Of a stretch of DNA of 64,000 nt, positions 16,746 to 26,457 are shown piece after piece (position 1 is the stretch's first letter; each line of letters begins with the position of its first letter). The stretch is from NCBI GenBank assembly GCA_964460785.1, contig CAYWQB010000003.1, positions 124,001 through 188,000 on the forward strand. Reading direction: 5' to 3'. The translations under genes and the position numbers were made by a program. The DNA comes from CAYWQB01 sp964460785 (GTDB lineage: Bacteria > Chlamydiota > Chlamydiia > Chlamydiales > CAYWQB01). The notes below the pieces were generated by a model that searched no databases, had not been told where the DNA came from, and saw nothing but the letters and a program-made list of their open reading frames with translations.

Positions 16746-18273
16746 TTAACCCTGTAACTCTCCTTGAACTTCTTTCAAGAAGCTTGTGGAGAGTTTTTTT
16801 ATCCCCATAAATTTCCACTTTTTTCTTAGCTCTTGTAATAGCTGTGTAGAAAAGCTCTCTTCCAAAAGCCTCACTTCCAGGAGGGAATAGAGCTTGGACA
16901 GCAGTATATTCACTCCCCTGACTTTTGTGAACAGACAAGCAATAAGCAAGCTCAAATTGCGGTAGAATAACCGCGGGAACAACACGTCCATCTTCTAGCT
17001 GTACATTATTGTCAAAATGCCTCAATGGAAGGCTTTTTGCCTCTATAATTGCAGTGTCTCCATTGTAAAGCTGCATTTTAGGATCATTTTGTACAATCAT
17101 GATCGGGATATAGATCCCGGGATGGAACAATGATTGTAAAAGCAAAGTATTCAAGCGCTCAACTCCCCACTCCCCTTTCCTTAGAGGGGAAAGAATGCGA
17201 ACGTCTTGAAAGCGTTGCTTTGCCTCTGCAAAGGATAGACTCTTTCCCCACCCTCTTTGATGAGCCTCTCGTAATAGCTGCTGAGGATCAGGTAAAGAGC
17301 GACATAAGCTGTGCTCATCTAGTAGAGATAAAACAGACCCAGTAGACCCAAGACGAACTTGCTCTGCTAAGCTTTGAAGAGAAAGATTATCTGTCCGCAT
17401 GCACTGCTTCAAAGCAATGGCTTGCTCTTTGAAAATTTCTACAAGATCAGGAAACACTTGGCCTGACTGTACAGGAGGTAACTGATCTGGGTCACCTACA
17501 AGAGCGATCCGGCTATGAGGTTGTAAAGCACAAGCAAGATATGCCATTAGCCTAGCATCTATCATCGAACTCTCATCCACAACCACTACTTGAAATGGCA
17601 AAGGTCGCTGCTCATGAAATGCAGGTCCTTTACGAGTGGGCATAACTCCTAAAAGCCTATGTAGCGTTTGCACTTCACAGCACTCCAAAAGTTGCCTAGG
17701 CAATGTTTGCTTTTGTAGAGACTCCAATAGACGCGCAGCAGCTTTTCCTGTAGGAGCAACAAGAGCAATTCGAATAGGGTGAGAAAGTTCCTTAAATAGG
17801 CTTTCTAACCACCCCCCTACGGTAAAAGTTTTTCCTGTCCCAGGCCCTCCCGTAAGAATAGAGAGAGACTGCTGAGACGCCTGCTCTACAAAAAGCCGCT
17901 GTTCGGGTAATAGGGAGGGAGCTAGAGAAGGTTTTATTTTTTCAAGGACGCCCCTTTGGCAATGCTCGTGGAACTTTGTTAAAATTTGTTCCCTGTAATA
18001 CCAGTACTTGCGAAGGAAAAGGGAGTTTTTGTGCTTAATTAAAAACGGATGCTCCTCTCCAAGGTCTAACTGCTCAAACTGCTGATACAAGTGTTCTGAA
18101 CTAGGGGCAAGCTCATCAAAAAGCTCTGCAGGATCTGGAGATGGTTGGCCATTGAAAAATTGAATACATAAGTGCCCCTGTCTACTGGCCTCAAGTAAAT
18201 ACGCAATAAGCTCTTGCATATCAGGGCAGAGCCCCTCCATCAATAGTTGTTCTGCAAAGGAATTAACAGTCAT
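16735..18273 (-). CDS. recD: Exonuclease V alpha subunit RecD
   Basis: This is a 512-aa 5'-3' helicase subunit of RecBCD. Walker A is GGPGTGKT (residues ~142-149), Walker B is 'VVVVDESSMID', and C-terminal helicase motifs include 'GDPDQLPPVQSG' and 'AYCLSVHKSQGSEY'. The C-terminal 'LFYTAITRAKKKVEIYG' is the usual motif VI region. It is slightly shorter than E. coli RecD (about 600 aa). It is last in the operon recC-recB-recD, with its start overlapping recB by 11 bases. The 3' end overlaps convergent rpsT. Confidence 0.94.
   Translation of the reverse strand: MTVNSFAEQLLMEGLCPDMQELIAYLLEASRQGHLCIQFFNGQPSPDPAELFDELAPSSEHLYQQFEQLDLGEEHPFLIKHKNSLFLRKYWYYREQILTKFHEHCQRGVLEKIKPSLAPSLLPEQRLFVEQASQQSLSILTGGPGTGKTFTVGGWLESLFKELSHPIRIALVAPTGKAAARLLESLQKQTLPRQLLECCEVQTLHRLLGVMPTRKGPAFHEQRPLPFQVVVVDESSMIDARLMAYLACALQPHSRIALVGDPDQLPPVQSGQVFPDLVEIFKEQAIALKQCMRTDNLSLQSLAEQVRLGSTGSVLSLLDEHSLCRSLPDPQQLLREAHQRGWGKSLSFAEAKQRFQDVRILSPLRKGEWGVERLNTLLLQSLFHPGIYIPIMIVQNDPKMQLYNGDTAIIEAKSLPLRHFDNNVQLEDGRVVPAVILPQFELAYCLSVHKSQGSEYTAVQALFPPGSEAFGRELFYTAITRAKKKVEIYGDKKTLHKLLERSSRRVTGLISE
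16756..16800 (+). terminator. rpsT terminator, inside the recD 3' coding end
   Basis: AACTCTCC (16756-16763) pairs with GGAGAGTT (16788-16795), with an inner TTGAA/TTCAA stem, and is followed by a run of seven T's to 16800. This is a standard intrinsic terminator for + strand transcription, 11 bases after the rpsT stop. On the other strand the same bases encode the last ~20 residues of RecD. Confidence 0.82.
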
Positions 18274-21200
18274 CTAATAACTCCTTATTGCTAAGAAACA
18301 GCCTTCCTGAATTCTCTTCTGTTGCAAGCCCCCTTAAAAAAATAAAGATAGCCCCTCCCAAAGACCAAGGAGCTTTAATTTCTCGCATATAGCGCCTGCA
18401 AGCTTCTGCATATAGCTTTACTTGCCGAAGATAGTCTTTTTCCACTACAAACTGCTTAAGCCTCTGCTCATGGTAGCTTTCTATTTCTTGGCCTAGGTAA
18501 TGCGTTTTCCAATCAAGAAGATACAACTTCCCCCTATGGAGAAAAATAAGGTCTGTCACTCCTGTTAAGACCTCTCGCTTAGACTGGGTGAATGAAAAGG
18601 GGAGCTCTCGCCATACAGCTCTTGGATCTAGGTCCTGAGCTGCAGGCCCATCGATAAACAAAGGAGATCCTATAGCTAGAGTTAGCATCTGTTGGATCAC
18701 AGAAGTCCAAGACTTATAGCGATCTAGGCGCAAGCTATGCTCCAAGTTGCTTAACCAACTATCGGGCTGATGCAAAGGGGCTTTTTCTAATAGTTGGTGG
18801 AGAAGTATCCCTGTTTCTGCGCCAGCAGGCAAGGTAAAAGCCGTTTTATTTTCTGCCATCCAATCATGTGGTACATCTTCTATAACCATGGAGGTCTCTC
18901 CTCTCTGAAGCCTAGAAAAAGAAGACCAGGACCACTTGGACCGTACCTCTCGAGAAGGCGGAGGAGGAGAGAGTGATGAAGCACGCTCTTTTTTCTGCCT
19001 AGCTATAGAAGAGCAGAAAGAATCTTCAACCTTTTCGAATGAAAGACTTGGGTGCTGAGCGAGCACCTGCTGAAAAGCCTCATAATTTTTTGGACTAACT
19101 TGCGTATATAACTCCGGAAAAGATGTAAATGACCTCCCAAATTGAGCAAGATATAACTCCATAGGAGCAGATTCTCCCCACTTTGGCTTTTCTGCACTTC
19201 CTCGCGGAACAATCCATGGAATATACAGGCGAAGAGAGGCTCGGGTCCAAGCTACATAAAGTTGCCGAATTTTTTCAGCCTCAAGATTTTCCGTATGCTC
19301 GATAAGCTTCTGGTCCCCCTCCTTTGCTAAAGAGAGATAAGCGACCTCTTGCTCTCTATAAGTCAAAAGACGACTAGGGGCTCTGGACCTTGTAGCTGTA
19401 GCAACAGAAAACACCACAGGGAACTCTAACCCTTTACTCATATGTAAGGATAAAATGTGCACGGCTGATTGGTCATGTGCCTGTCTAATTAAGCCTCGCT
19501 CATCATCTCCTCGCGCATAGAGAGGAAGCTCTTCAAGAAAGAGCCTTAGCCGCAAAGGGTCTTTTTCTCGATCAAAGTGTGGAGTTGAAACCTCTACGAT
19601 CTGCGCCCATTCACGTAAGAAGGCTGCTCCCTCCTCTACCTGCAAAAGCCTCTCTGCGGAGCTTTCTTTCCCATCCCATGACTGATGAAGCAACTCTGAG
19701 CAAAACCAAGAAAAGCTTTTTTTATCGAGCTGTGCATACAAGCGCAAAAAGAGATTGTAGGCCTTTTGCCAGGCAGGGCTCTCTTCAACTAGCTCATGCA
19801 TCTCCATACGCAATAAAGAACTCCCACAAAAGACACGAAATGTATTCATATCTCTAGGATTGGCCAGTACTTGCAATAGTTCAAGCATCGCACGAAAAGC
19901 TTGGCTCTTTGAAAGGTCCTGCCTACGCCTTGTAATAGCAGCGATTCCTTGCTTTGCCAGCCCCTTTTGAACCACTTCCCCCTGGTACCGATCTTTCACT
20001 AGAATCGCAATATCATCTGGCTTAAGATTTCCATCTCTCGTTAATGTGTGAATCTCTGTGCAGAGATAAGGTAATAAACCTGTTTCTAAACACTCTTCAC
20101 TTGGAAGCTTTTGACTCCGCTTTGCATGATCTTGCAAACTTAAAAAGTGAATACTGGCATGTCTAGAATCAATGGGAGCAAGCTCTTTAGCACCAATAAG
20201 CGAGGGATTTTCAAGCTTTCCTTCTTTGCCAAGGTGAAATAAGTCTGGGCTCCACTTTTCACTAAAAAGGATATTGAGCCCCTCAACTAAAGACTTGGAA
20301 GAACGGAAGTTTGTAGAAAGGTGGAAAACCTCCTTCTTTTCAAAGCTCGCTTTTGCTTGTAAGTAGACAGATAAATCAGACTCCCGAAATGAATAAATCG
20401 ACTGCTTAGGATCTCCTACAAGGACGAGTCGTGTTTGTCGTGTGTTTTCTTGGCGAAATAAAGCATGCAAAATTTGCCATTGGAGAGGATCTGTATCTTG
20501 AAACTCATCAACAATAGCCACTTTATATCGCTTAGCGACCTGCTCACAAAAACCTTCATTTCTAGATGCTTGATAAGCCTGCTCTAAAAGGTCATTCGGA
20601 GCATTTTCTCTTGCCTGATTTGCTTCCTCATGAAAAACAGAAGAAACGGCACTCGCAAAGTAAGCAAAAAGCCGGTCTGGACATAAGTAAGCACTTAAGT
20701 ACCCTCCTCCTTTACTTTGAAACCACGTGGCAAACCTTGAATGAAAAGACTGAAAGCTTTTTTTGGCGTTACTTGGCTGTATCCAAGAGAAAATTTTAGA
20801 CCCATGCAAACAGAGAGACTCCCAACTCTTCATAGAAGAGTCACCGATGGCTTCTAAAAATTTCTGAAGGTGTTCTTGAACTTCGAGCTTTAGCTCTCCT
20901 GCTCGATTACAAACCCCTTTAAAATGCTGAATCTGTAAAAGCAAGTCCTCTTCTGCTGCAACGACCATCTCTTCTTTAAAAGCTGCCGACTCGGCATACC
21001 ATAACTGCTTAAAGTCCATTGGGCTAGAACGTTGAGCCTGTAAATTTTTTTCTGCTAATGGGTAGACTGCTCGAACCAGCTGGGTCCAATCATTTTGAAA
21101 AGAAGAAAGAAGAATTTGAAGCTGAGTATCAGAGAAAGACAGCTTTTGTAACGTGCGATACATGACACTTTCTAGTCGCCGCATGCGGGAAGCAGAGTCT

Positions 21201-21628
21201 GTCTCAAAAGGCTGAAGAAGAGAAAAAGCGGGCTGTAATTCTCCTTGCAGAGAGTGGTCTTTTAAAATTTGCGCACAAAATGCGTGAATCGTATAGATCT
21301 GAGCTTCATCAAAAAAACGCTCTGCCTGATACAGCCGATCCATAGCTTCTGTACAGCCTGTATACGCCCTTAGGTAGGAGGGTTCTTGCTTGCCCTCTCC
21401 TAAATACTGCCGCGCTATGCGGATGCTTTGCCTAATACGGTGGCGCAGCTCTCTTGCTACAGCGCGTGTAAAGGTAATCACTAAAATTTCATGCACTGCA
21501 ACACCTTCAAGCAAGTGACGAACAAAAAGGTGCTCTATGGAAAAAGTCTTCCCAGTTCCTGCAGAAGCCTCTAGGAAGAGATTCCCTGAAACCTGTTGTT
21601 GGGAGGATAAAACATCAAAGGCCTGCAT
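18263..21628 (-). CDS. recB: Exonuclease V beta subunit RecB (helicase-nuclease)
   Basis: This is an 1121-aa UvrD-like 3'-5' helicase fused to a C-terminal nuclease. Walker A is SAGTGKT (residues ~22-28), motif II is 'VAIVDEFQDTDPLQWQIL', followed by 'LVGDPKQSIYSFR'. The nuclease motif is 'GVTDLIFLHRGKLYLLDWKTHYLG', with the metal-binding Asp and the DWK triad near residue 1030. Together with RecC and RecD it processes double-strand ends for RecA loading. The gene overlaps recC by 14 bases and recD by 11, indicating coupled translation. Length is near that of other RecB proteins. Confidence 0.95.
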   Translation of the reverse strand: MQAFDVLSSQQQVSGNLFLEASAGTGKTFSIEHLFVRHLLEGVAVHEILVITFTRAVARELRHRIRQSIRIARQYLGEGKQEPSYLRAYTGCTEAMDRLYQAERFFDEAQIYTIHAFCAQILKDHSLQGELQPAFSLLQPFETDSASRMRRLESVMYRTLQKLSFSDTQLQILLSSFQNDWTQLVRAVYPLAEKNLQAQRSSPMDFKQLWYAESAAFKEEMVVAAEEDLLLQIQHFKGVCNRAGELKLEVQEHLQKFLEAIGDSSMKSWESLCLHGSKIFSWIQPSNAKKSFQSFHSRFATWFQSKGGGYLSAYLCPDRLFAYFASAVSSVFHEEANQARENAPNDLLEQAYQASRNEGFCEQVAKRYKVAIVDEFQDTDPLQWQILHALFRQENTRQTRLVLVGDPKQSIYSFRESDLSVYLQAKASFEKKEVFHLSTNFRSSKSLVEGLNILFSEKWSPDLFHLGKEGKLENPSLIGAKELAPIDSRHASIHFLSLQDHAKRSQKLPSEECLETGLLPYLCTEIHTLTRDGNLKPDDIAILVKDRYQGEVVQKGLAKQGIAAITRRRQDLSKSQAFRAMLELLQVLANPRDMNTFRVFCGSSLLRMEMHELVEESPAWQKAYNLFLRLYAQLDKKSFSWFCSELLHQSWDGKESSAERLLQVEEGAAFLREWAQIVEVSTPHFDREKDPLRLRLFLEELPLYARGDDERGLIRQAHDQSAVHILSLHMSKGLEFPVVFSVATATRSRAPSRLLTYREQEVAYLSLAKEGDQKLIEHTENLEAEKIRQLYVAWTRASLRLYIPWIVPRGSAEKPKWGESAPMELYLAQFGRSFTSFPELYTQVSPKNYEAFQQVLAQHPSLSFEKVEDSFCSSIARQKKERASSLSPPPPSREVRSKWSWSSFSRLQRGETSMVIEDVPHDWMAENKTAFTLPAGAETGILLHQLLEKAPLHQPDSWLSNLEHSLRLDRYKSWTSVIQQMLTLAIGSPLFIDGPAAQDLDPRAVWRELPFSFTQSKREVLTGVTDLIFLHRGKLYLLDWKTHYLGQEIESYHEQRLKQFVVEKDYLRQVKLYAEACRRYMREIKAPWSLGGAIFIFLRGLATEENSGRLFLSNKELLDDC

Positions 21629-24600
21629 CGCGATTCCCTCCTAGAAAAAGATGAGAAAATGCCTTTTGAATGGGTGCTTGCCATCTCCTCATATAGTGGT
21701 CTAAAGGAAACTGACTAGGGTTTGGGATAGCAAACTCCAAGTAAGGATTAATCCAGTAGCCCATAGAAGCTCTTTTCCATAAGCTCATCCATTTTTTTTG
21801 CAGCTTTTCTACATCCCCCTGCATAACTAAAGGCCAAAAATCTGGAAGAAAAGGACAAAAGTTTATCAATTGATCGGTAAAATTGAGAACAGCTAGTAGA
21901 CTCTCTCTCCCCAGCTCTTGTGGTGGGTCTAACCTCTCCATCTTCCAAAAGAAAAAATTAGGGCAAAGCCCGAGTTCTGGATACTGCTTTACAAGCTCTA
22001 AATAGGAGAGCAACCGTGGCCAAGCAGTAAAAAGATCTGCTGACCTTTCTTTTCCTTCTACAATAAGTCCTTCAGGAGAAATAGGCCCGATCTCTCCAGT
22101 TATGTACAAGGGCTGAGACTCTCTTTCTAGGCGAAGAGGAGGAAGGAACCACCTATTTTGTTTCTTTATAGGTGCAGCATACCCACGATCAAAGGTTATC
22201 CAAAAGAGCTGCTTTGCAGATGTTCCTTGAGAAACAAGAAAGTCTGCTCTCTCTTGTAGCTCCTTTTCTATTTCTCTGAATAAGTAGGTGCGAATAGGAC
22301 TTTGCAATTGCTCTACTTGATGCTTAATCAATGTATCATTCCCTATCCATAAGGCATCTCGCACAAGGTATCGATCCAAAGCTGTCAAAGCAAGCTCTAT
22401 AGGACGTAGGGGAGAAGATAGCCAATCTTTAGAAAGATTTATTCCAACAGCTTTTTGTAAAAAAACTGCAGGAGGGTACTTCAAAGCATGCTCAACAGAC
22501 TGGAGAGAAATAGAAAACTTTTTCTCCTTCTCACATTCAATAACTGGTAGAGATTCCTGTTTTTCCTGCTTAACATGCCGGCTCTTTGCCAAAGAAAAAC
22601 GCCGAGATGAAAATGTTTGATAGCGCGGATCAGTAAAGTAAACATCTGCATAGTCACAGTGTGGATGGACAAAAGTACAGTGCTCTGAGGGACGCTTCCC
22701 CCCTTCAAATTTATATGCTCGATCAAGAGATTGAAAAAGATCTGTGAGAAGGGATGAGCTTCCCCCCTCTAAAGGAGATTTTAACTCTTGATCTGCATAG
22801 CATAAAATGAAAACTTCACCTGCAGACAAGAGGCTTTCTAAAAAAAGGTAGCGATCCTCTTGCACAACGGTAGGCTTTTTTATGGAAGAAAGCATATCTA
22901 AGCTTTTGCCTACAGGCTTTCTAGGAAAATGATCACAAGTTAAGCCAAGCAAGGCGACAATTTTAGCAGGAATCGCCCTTTGCCCATGGAAAGAAGAAAA
23001 GCGAATGGCTCCACTCTTTGTAGAGAGTTGGGATGCCTTCGCAAGAAAGCTGCGCCGATAAAGAGACCAAATAAATGGAAAAGAAACCTTACCAGGAAGA
23101 GAAAGTCGAGGAAAGGGATCTTGGAGAAACTGCAGAACATCCTCACACTCAGCGGTGGGTTTTTCTGGTGTAAAATCTTCTAAGAACCTTTGTAGGAAGA
23201 ATTGGTGCCATTCATCGGCTGTATGCTTTTGCTTAATAAACTTCAGGTCATAAGCAAGATGATTGATAAAGAGGATCAACTTTAAGCAAAGAGCGGCCTC
23301 TTCATCTCCTAAAGGATAAGGCAAGATAGAGCTATCCTCTCCTTTCGAAAATAGCGCCCTTTTGAAAGGCTCTAAAGAGCGTATTAACTGCTCAATCACA
23401 TGCTCCCCAGTATCGACCTCAGGAAGAGAGAGGTGTGAAGAAAGTAAAGCAGATAGTTGGCTAGACTCCCAGTCCTTTGCGGCACATAACTGCGGGTGCC
23501 GTAACAAGAGCCAAAGGATGGAGCTCTCTCCTTTTTGCAAAAGAGAGACCCATTGAAAAAGCATTGCAAATGCACAGTGTGACTCCTCTAAAGGCAATTC
23601 TTGGATGTCTATAGAGAAGATTGATTCATCAGCCTCAAATACCGTTTGAATTTCTGTGATGTAGTCTTGCGGGTTCGGAGCCATAATCAGCACATCTTCT
23701 GTACATAAACTTTCTTGCTCATGAAATAATCGGCAAAGAGAGTCATATAAAGCCTGCACCTCTCTTAATTTGTTAGGTGCAACATGGCACTGTATTGAAA
23801 AATCTTTTTGTGAGAGATCATCAGAAGAATGTGCTTCTTCCATTAAAAGTAAGTCTGATTGCAATGAGGTCAATAAGTTGCGCTGCACTCCCTCTTCAAA
23901 AATGATATCCTCTGGAAGATAAAGGCGTTCCTCTAACCACTTTGGAGCCAAGTAAACCTCTTGCATCCAAGTTTGGTCAGCAGCAAAAGAAAGAAGGCTT
24001 TTAGCAAGCTCCCCACACCCTGCTAGAAGGGGGTGTAGCTTTTGATCAATAGATTGAGCTTGGATTACCTCTTCTTGCTGTACCCCCCTTTTTTTCCATA
24101 GCCTTTGTAGCCAATGTTGCTGGCGGAGAGAAGGTGTATCAATCCAGGGAACCTGAGAGGGAGTGTGTAAAAATAAAAAGACCTTATTGCTCTTTTCTAA
24201 GGATAAAAGAACGTCTAGATAGGCTTGCGGAAGAAAGTTCCAACCAATAAAAAACCACTCTGTGTTTTCTTGTGTAGGCTTGACAAATGCCTCCATCCGC
24301 TCTTTTTGCTCTGCAAAGAGCGCCTGCCAAATGGCTTGTTGCCCTATGCCCTTCTCTGCTCCCTCTAACCATTCTCTCAATAGATCTGGACCAAATGACT
24401 GATAGTCTAAAAAAATCTGCCCAAGATGAAGGCTCATGGCCTCCTTCTCTTCTTCCTCTTTTAGGCCCAGAGAAAGCTCCTCACCTGCGGCCGTTTGCAA
24501 GTATTGATTTAATGCCCAGGCAACTTCTGTAAACCCCAGCAACTTAAGGCGCTGCCCCGCAATGATCTGCAAAGCTTCTTTAAGATAGACGAAGCGAAAC

Positions 24601-24785
24601 CCTGTACAAATACCTTCTTGGCTTTTCTGTAAGACCTCCCTTTCTATCCACGCTCGCGTGGCTAAACTAGGGACTACGATAAACCTTTGTGGAAGCTCTC
24701 CCTCCCTCTCCCAAGGAGTCATGACCTGCTGAACGAGCCTTGCAGATAAGATACTAAATGAATTACTCACCAAGCTATGAATCAA
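21615..24785 (-). CDS. recC: Exonuclease V gamma subunit RecC
   Basis: This is a 1056-aa RecC, the subunit that recognises Chi in E. coli. It has an inactive helicase-like N-terminal half ('FIVVPSLATRAWIEREVLQ', 'IQCHVAPNKLREVQALYDSL', 'VLIMAPNPQDYITEIQTVFEA'). The central 'IVALLGLTCDHFPRKP' matches the conserved RecC/AddB-type 'GM.....PR' block, and a C-terminal nuclease-like fold lacks catalytic residues. It is first in the recCBD operon. The divergent MFS gene begins about 80 bases away if its better start is used. The Chi sequence for this organism cannot be read from the gene. Confidence 0.93.
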   Translation of the reverse strand: MIHSLVSNSFSILSARLVQQVMTPWEREGELPQRFIVVPSLATRAWIEREVLQKSQEGICTGFRFVYLKEALQIIAGQRLKLLGFTEVAWALNQYLQTAAGEELSLGLKEEEEKEAMSLHLGQIFLDYQSFGPDLLREWLEGAEKGIGQQAIWQALFAEQKERMEAFVKPTQENTEWFFIGWNFLPQAYLDVLLSLEKSNKVFLFLHTPSQVPWIDTPSLRQQHWLQRLWKKRGVQQEEVIQAQSIDQKLHPLLAGCGELAKSLLSFAADQTWMQEVYLAPKWLEERLYLPEDIIFEEGVQRNLLTSLQSDLLLMEEAHSSDDLSQKDFSIQCHVAPNKLREVQALYDSLCRLFHEQESLCTEDVLIMAPNPQDYITEIQTVFEADESIFSIDIQELPLEESHCAFAMLFQWVSLLQKGESSILWLLLRHPQLCAAKDWESSQLSALLSSHLSLPEVDTGEHVIEQLIRSLEPFKRALFSKGEDSSILPYPLGDEEAALCLKLILFINHLAYDLKFIKQKHTADEWHQFFLQRFLEDFTPEKPTAECEDVLQFLQDPFPRLSLPGKVSFPFIWSLYRRSFLAKASQLSTKSGAIRFSSFHGQRAIPAKIVALLGLTCDHFPRKPVGKSLDMLSSIKKPTVVQEDRYLFLESLLSAGEVFILCYADQELKSPLEGGSSSLLTDLFQSLDRAYKFEGGKRPSEHCTFVHPHCDYADVYFTDPRYQTFSSRRFSLAKSRHVKQEKQESLPVIECEKEKKFSISLQSVEHALKYPPAVFLQKAVGINLSKDWLSSPLRPIELALTALDRYLVRDALWIGNDTLIKHQVEQLQSPIRTYLFREIEKELQERADFLVSQGTSAKQLFWITFDRGYAAPIKKQNRWFLPPLRLERESQPLYITGEIGPISPEGLIVEGKERSADLFTAWPRLLSYLELVKQYPELGLCPNFFFWKMERLDPPQELGRESLLAVLNFTDQLINFCPFLPDFWPLVMQGDVEKLQKKWMSLWKRASMGYWINPYLEFAIPNPSQFPLDHYMRRWQAPIQKAFSHLFLGGNRDAGL

Positions 24786-24866
24786 TCAAAAACTCCTTTG
24801 CAAGCTAGCACAGGTTTGCTAGGTTGGCTCTTAAAGAGCCTTCCACGTGGAACCAGGAATTGTAGA

Positions 24867-26423
24867 ATGAGAAAAAAAAAATGGAAACCTAGTTCTGTCA
24901 CAGCCCTCATTGGCAGCCAAGCTTTAGGAGCTCTCAATGACAATGCATTTCGCCTACTGATCACATTCCATGTCATCGCTCTTGTCGGTGTTAAGCATAC
25001 ACAAAGTGTTACATCCATTGCAGGCCTTGCCTTTGTGGCCCCTTTTTTACTCTTTTCTGTTCCTGCTGGATGGCTTGCGGACCGCTGCAGCAAGCGATAT
25101 ATTTTATGGATTTCAAAATTTGCAGAAATCCCTATTGCAATTGGCGGACTCCTTGCCATTACTTCAAGCAGCCCGACTTTTGCTTATATTATTCTCTTCT
25201 TAATGGCCTTTCAGTCTACATTTTTTAGTCCTTCCAAGTATGGAATTATCCCCGAACTTGTCGACCGTCCCTCTATTGCTAGGGCCAATAGCTGGCTAAG
25301 TTTCACCACTTTTTTAGGGATTATTTTGGGAACTTTTTTTGGCTCTTTGCTGACGGATGTCAGTCAGCATAATCTTATTGTGGTGGCTGGATTTTGCTTA
25401 GCCATTGCCTGTGTAGGCTCTGTTCTCATCCTCTATATCCACCCTACTCCTGCAGAAAACCCACATAAACCATTCCCCAAAACAGCTTTCCTGGAACCTT
25501 TTTTTACTCTACGCCTGACACGCCAGTATCTCCATCTAACGCCTATCATTTTTTGCTCTATGCTTTTCCTTTTTATTGGAAGTTACACGCAAATTAATAT
25601 CCTTCCCTACTCTGTGCACAATTTAAACCTTCCAGCTACATATGGAGGCTACTTATTTTTAATGACAGCCTTAGGGATCGGCTTTGGCTCTCTTCTTTCA
25701 GGCCTTTTATCAAAAAAAGCGATTGAACTGGGCGTAATTCCCCTGGCGATATTTTTTATGGGGCTTGGTTTTCTTTCTCTCTACTTGATTGAGGGAAGCG
25801 TGCTATTCACAGCTCTTTCTATGCTTATTTTAGGCGTTCTTGGCGGTCTCATTATTGTTCCAATCGAATCTTTTATTCAGGCGCAAAGCCCCAAAGATCG
25901 CTTAGGGCAAGTTCTTGCCTGCACAAACTTTTTTAACTTTATTGGCCTACTCATTGCCTCCCTTCTTCTTTATGCCTTTCACAAATTTTTTCACTTTAGC
26001 CCACGGCTAAACTTCGCATGTATGGGAATTTTCCTTTTGCTGATCTCTGTTCCCCTGCTAAGAAATTTACGCCCCTACGTAGACCGCCTTCTCTATCGTA
26101 CAGCAAGTCTATTTAGCCCAAAGCTAACAATTGACCTAGGCGCTCTAAAGGAAAGTGGGTGGCACATATTTCTGGAGGAAGACAGCTGGCTTCTACGATC
26201 ATCTTTAGTAAGAGAGCTACACAAATACGATGTGTTAATTATGCAAACCCCTCAACAGCTAGATAAGGCAGGCTTTGAAAGACAAAGTAGTCGTAACTAT
26301 TTATGCTTTTTTCCTATAGATCGCTGTATCTCTATATCTAGTTCAGCTTGGAAGGTGATAAAAGGAGAGAATCGAGTTGAGCTTATAAGCGTAAAAAAAA
26401 ACCCTCCTAAGGGAAGCCCCTAG
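24867..26423 (+). CDS. MFS transporter of the LplT/YgeD type
   Basis: This 518-aa protein has about twelve membrane segments and the sequence 'GSQALGALNDNAFRLLITF', the hallmark of the LplT (lysophospholipid flippase) group. The MFS loop motif appears as 'GWLADRCSKRYIL'. A ~100-residue soluble tail follows the last TM. In other bacteria this group is often fused to, or next to, an acyltransferase (Aas); none is present here, so the substrate is open. I chose ATG 24867, which has AGGAA 7 bases upstream. The longer start at 24777 would overlap divergent recC. Next to recC, as ygeD is in C. trachomatis from memory. Confidence 0.85.
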   Translation: MRKKKWKPSSVTALIGSQALGALNDNAFRLLITFHVIALVGVKHTQSVTSIAGLAFVAPFLLFSVPAGWLADRCSKRYILWISKFAEIPIAIGGLLAITSSSPTFAYIILFLMAFQSTFFSPSKYGIIPELVDRPSIARANSWLSFTTFLGIILGTFFGSLLTDVSQHNLIVVAGFCLAIACVGSVLILYIHPTPAENPHKPFPKTAFLEPFFTLRLTRQYLHLTPIIFCSMLFLFIGSYTQINILPYSVHNLNLPATYGGYLFLMTALGIGFGSLLSGLLSKKAIELGVIPLAIFFMGLGFLSLYLIEGSVLFTALSMLILGVLGGLIIVPIESFIQAQSPKDRLGQVLACTNFFNFIGLLIASLLLYAFHKFFHFSPRLNFACMGIFLLLISVPLLRNLRPYVDRLLYRTASLFSPKLTIDLGALKESGWHIFLEEDSWLLRSSLVRELHKYDVLIMQTPQQLDKAGFERQSSRNYLCFFPIDRCISISSSAWKVIKGENRVELISVKKNPPKGSP

Positions 26424-26432
26424 GAAGGTTTC
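26396..26432 (-). terminator. Porin gene terminator, inside the MFS 3' coding end
   Basis: A long interrupted stem (AAACC-TCCTA-GGG / CCC-TAGGA-GGTTT) folds between 26398 and 26431. Read on the minus strand it is followed by a run of T's (the A-run at about 26392-26400), giving an intrinsic terminator 26 bases after the porin stop. On the + strand there is no T-run. The + strand sequence codes for the last residues of the MFS protein and contains its TAG stop. Confidence 0.82.
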
Positions 26433-26457
26433 TGCAAACTTGATTAAGCCAGCAAAC

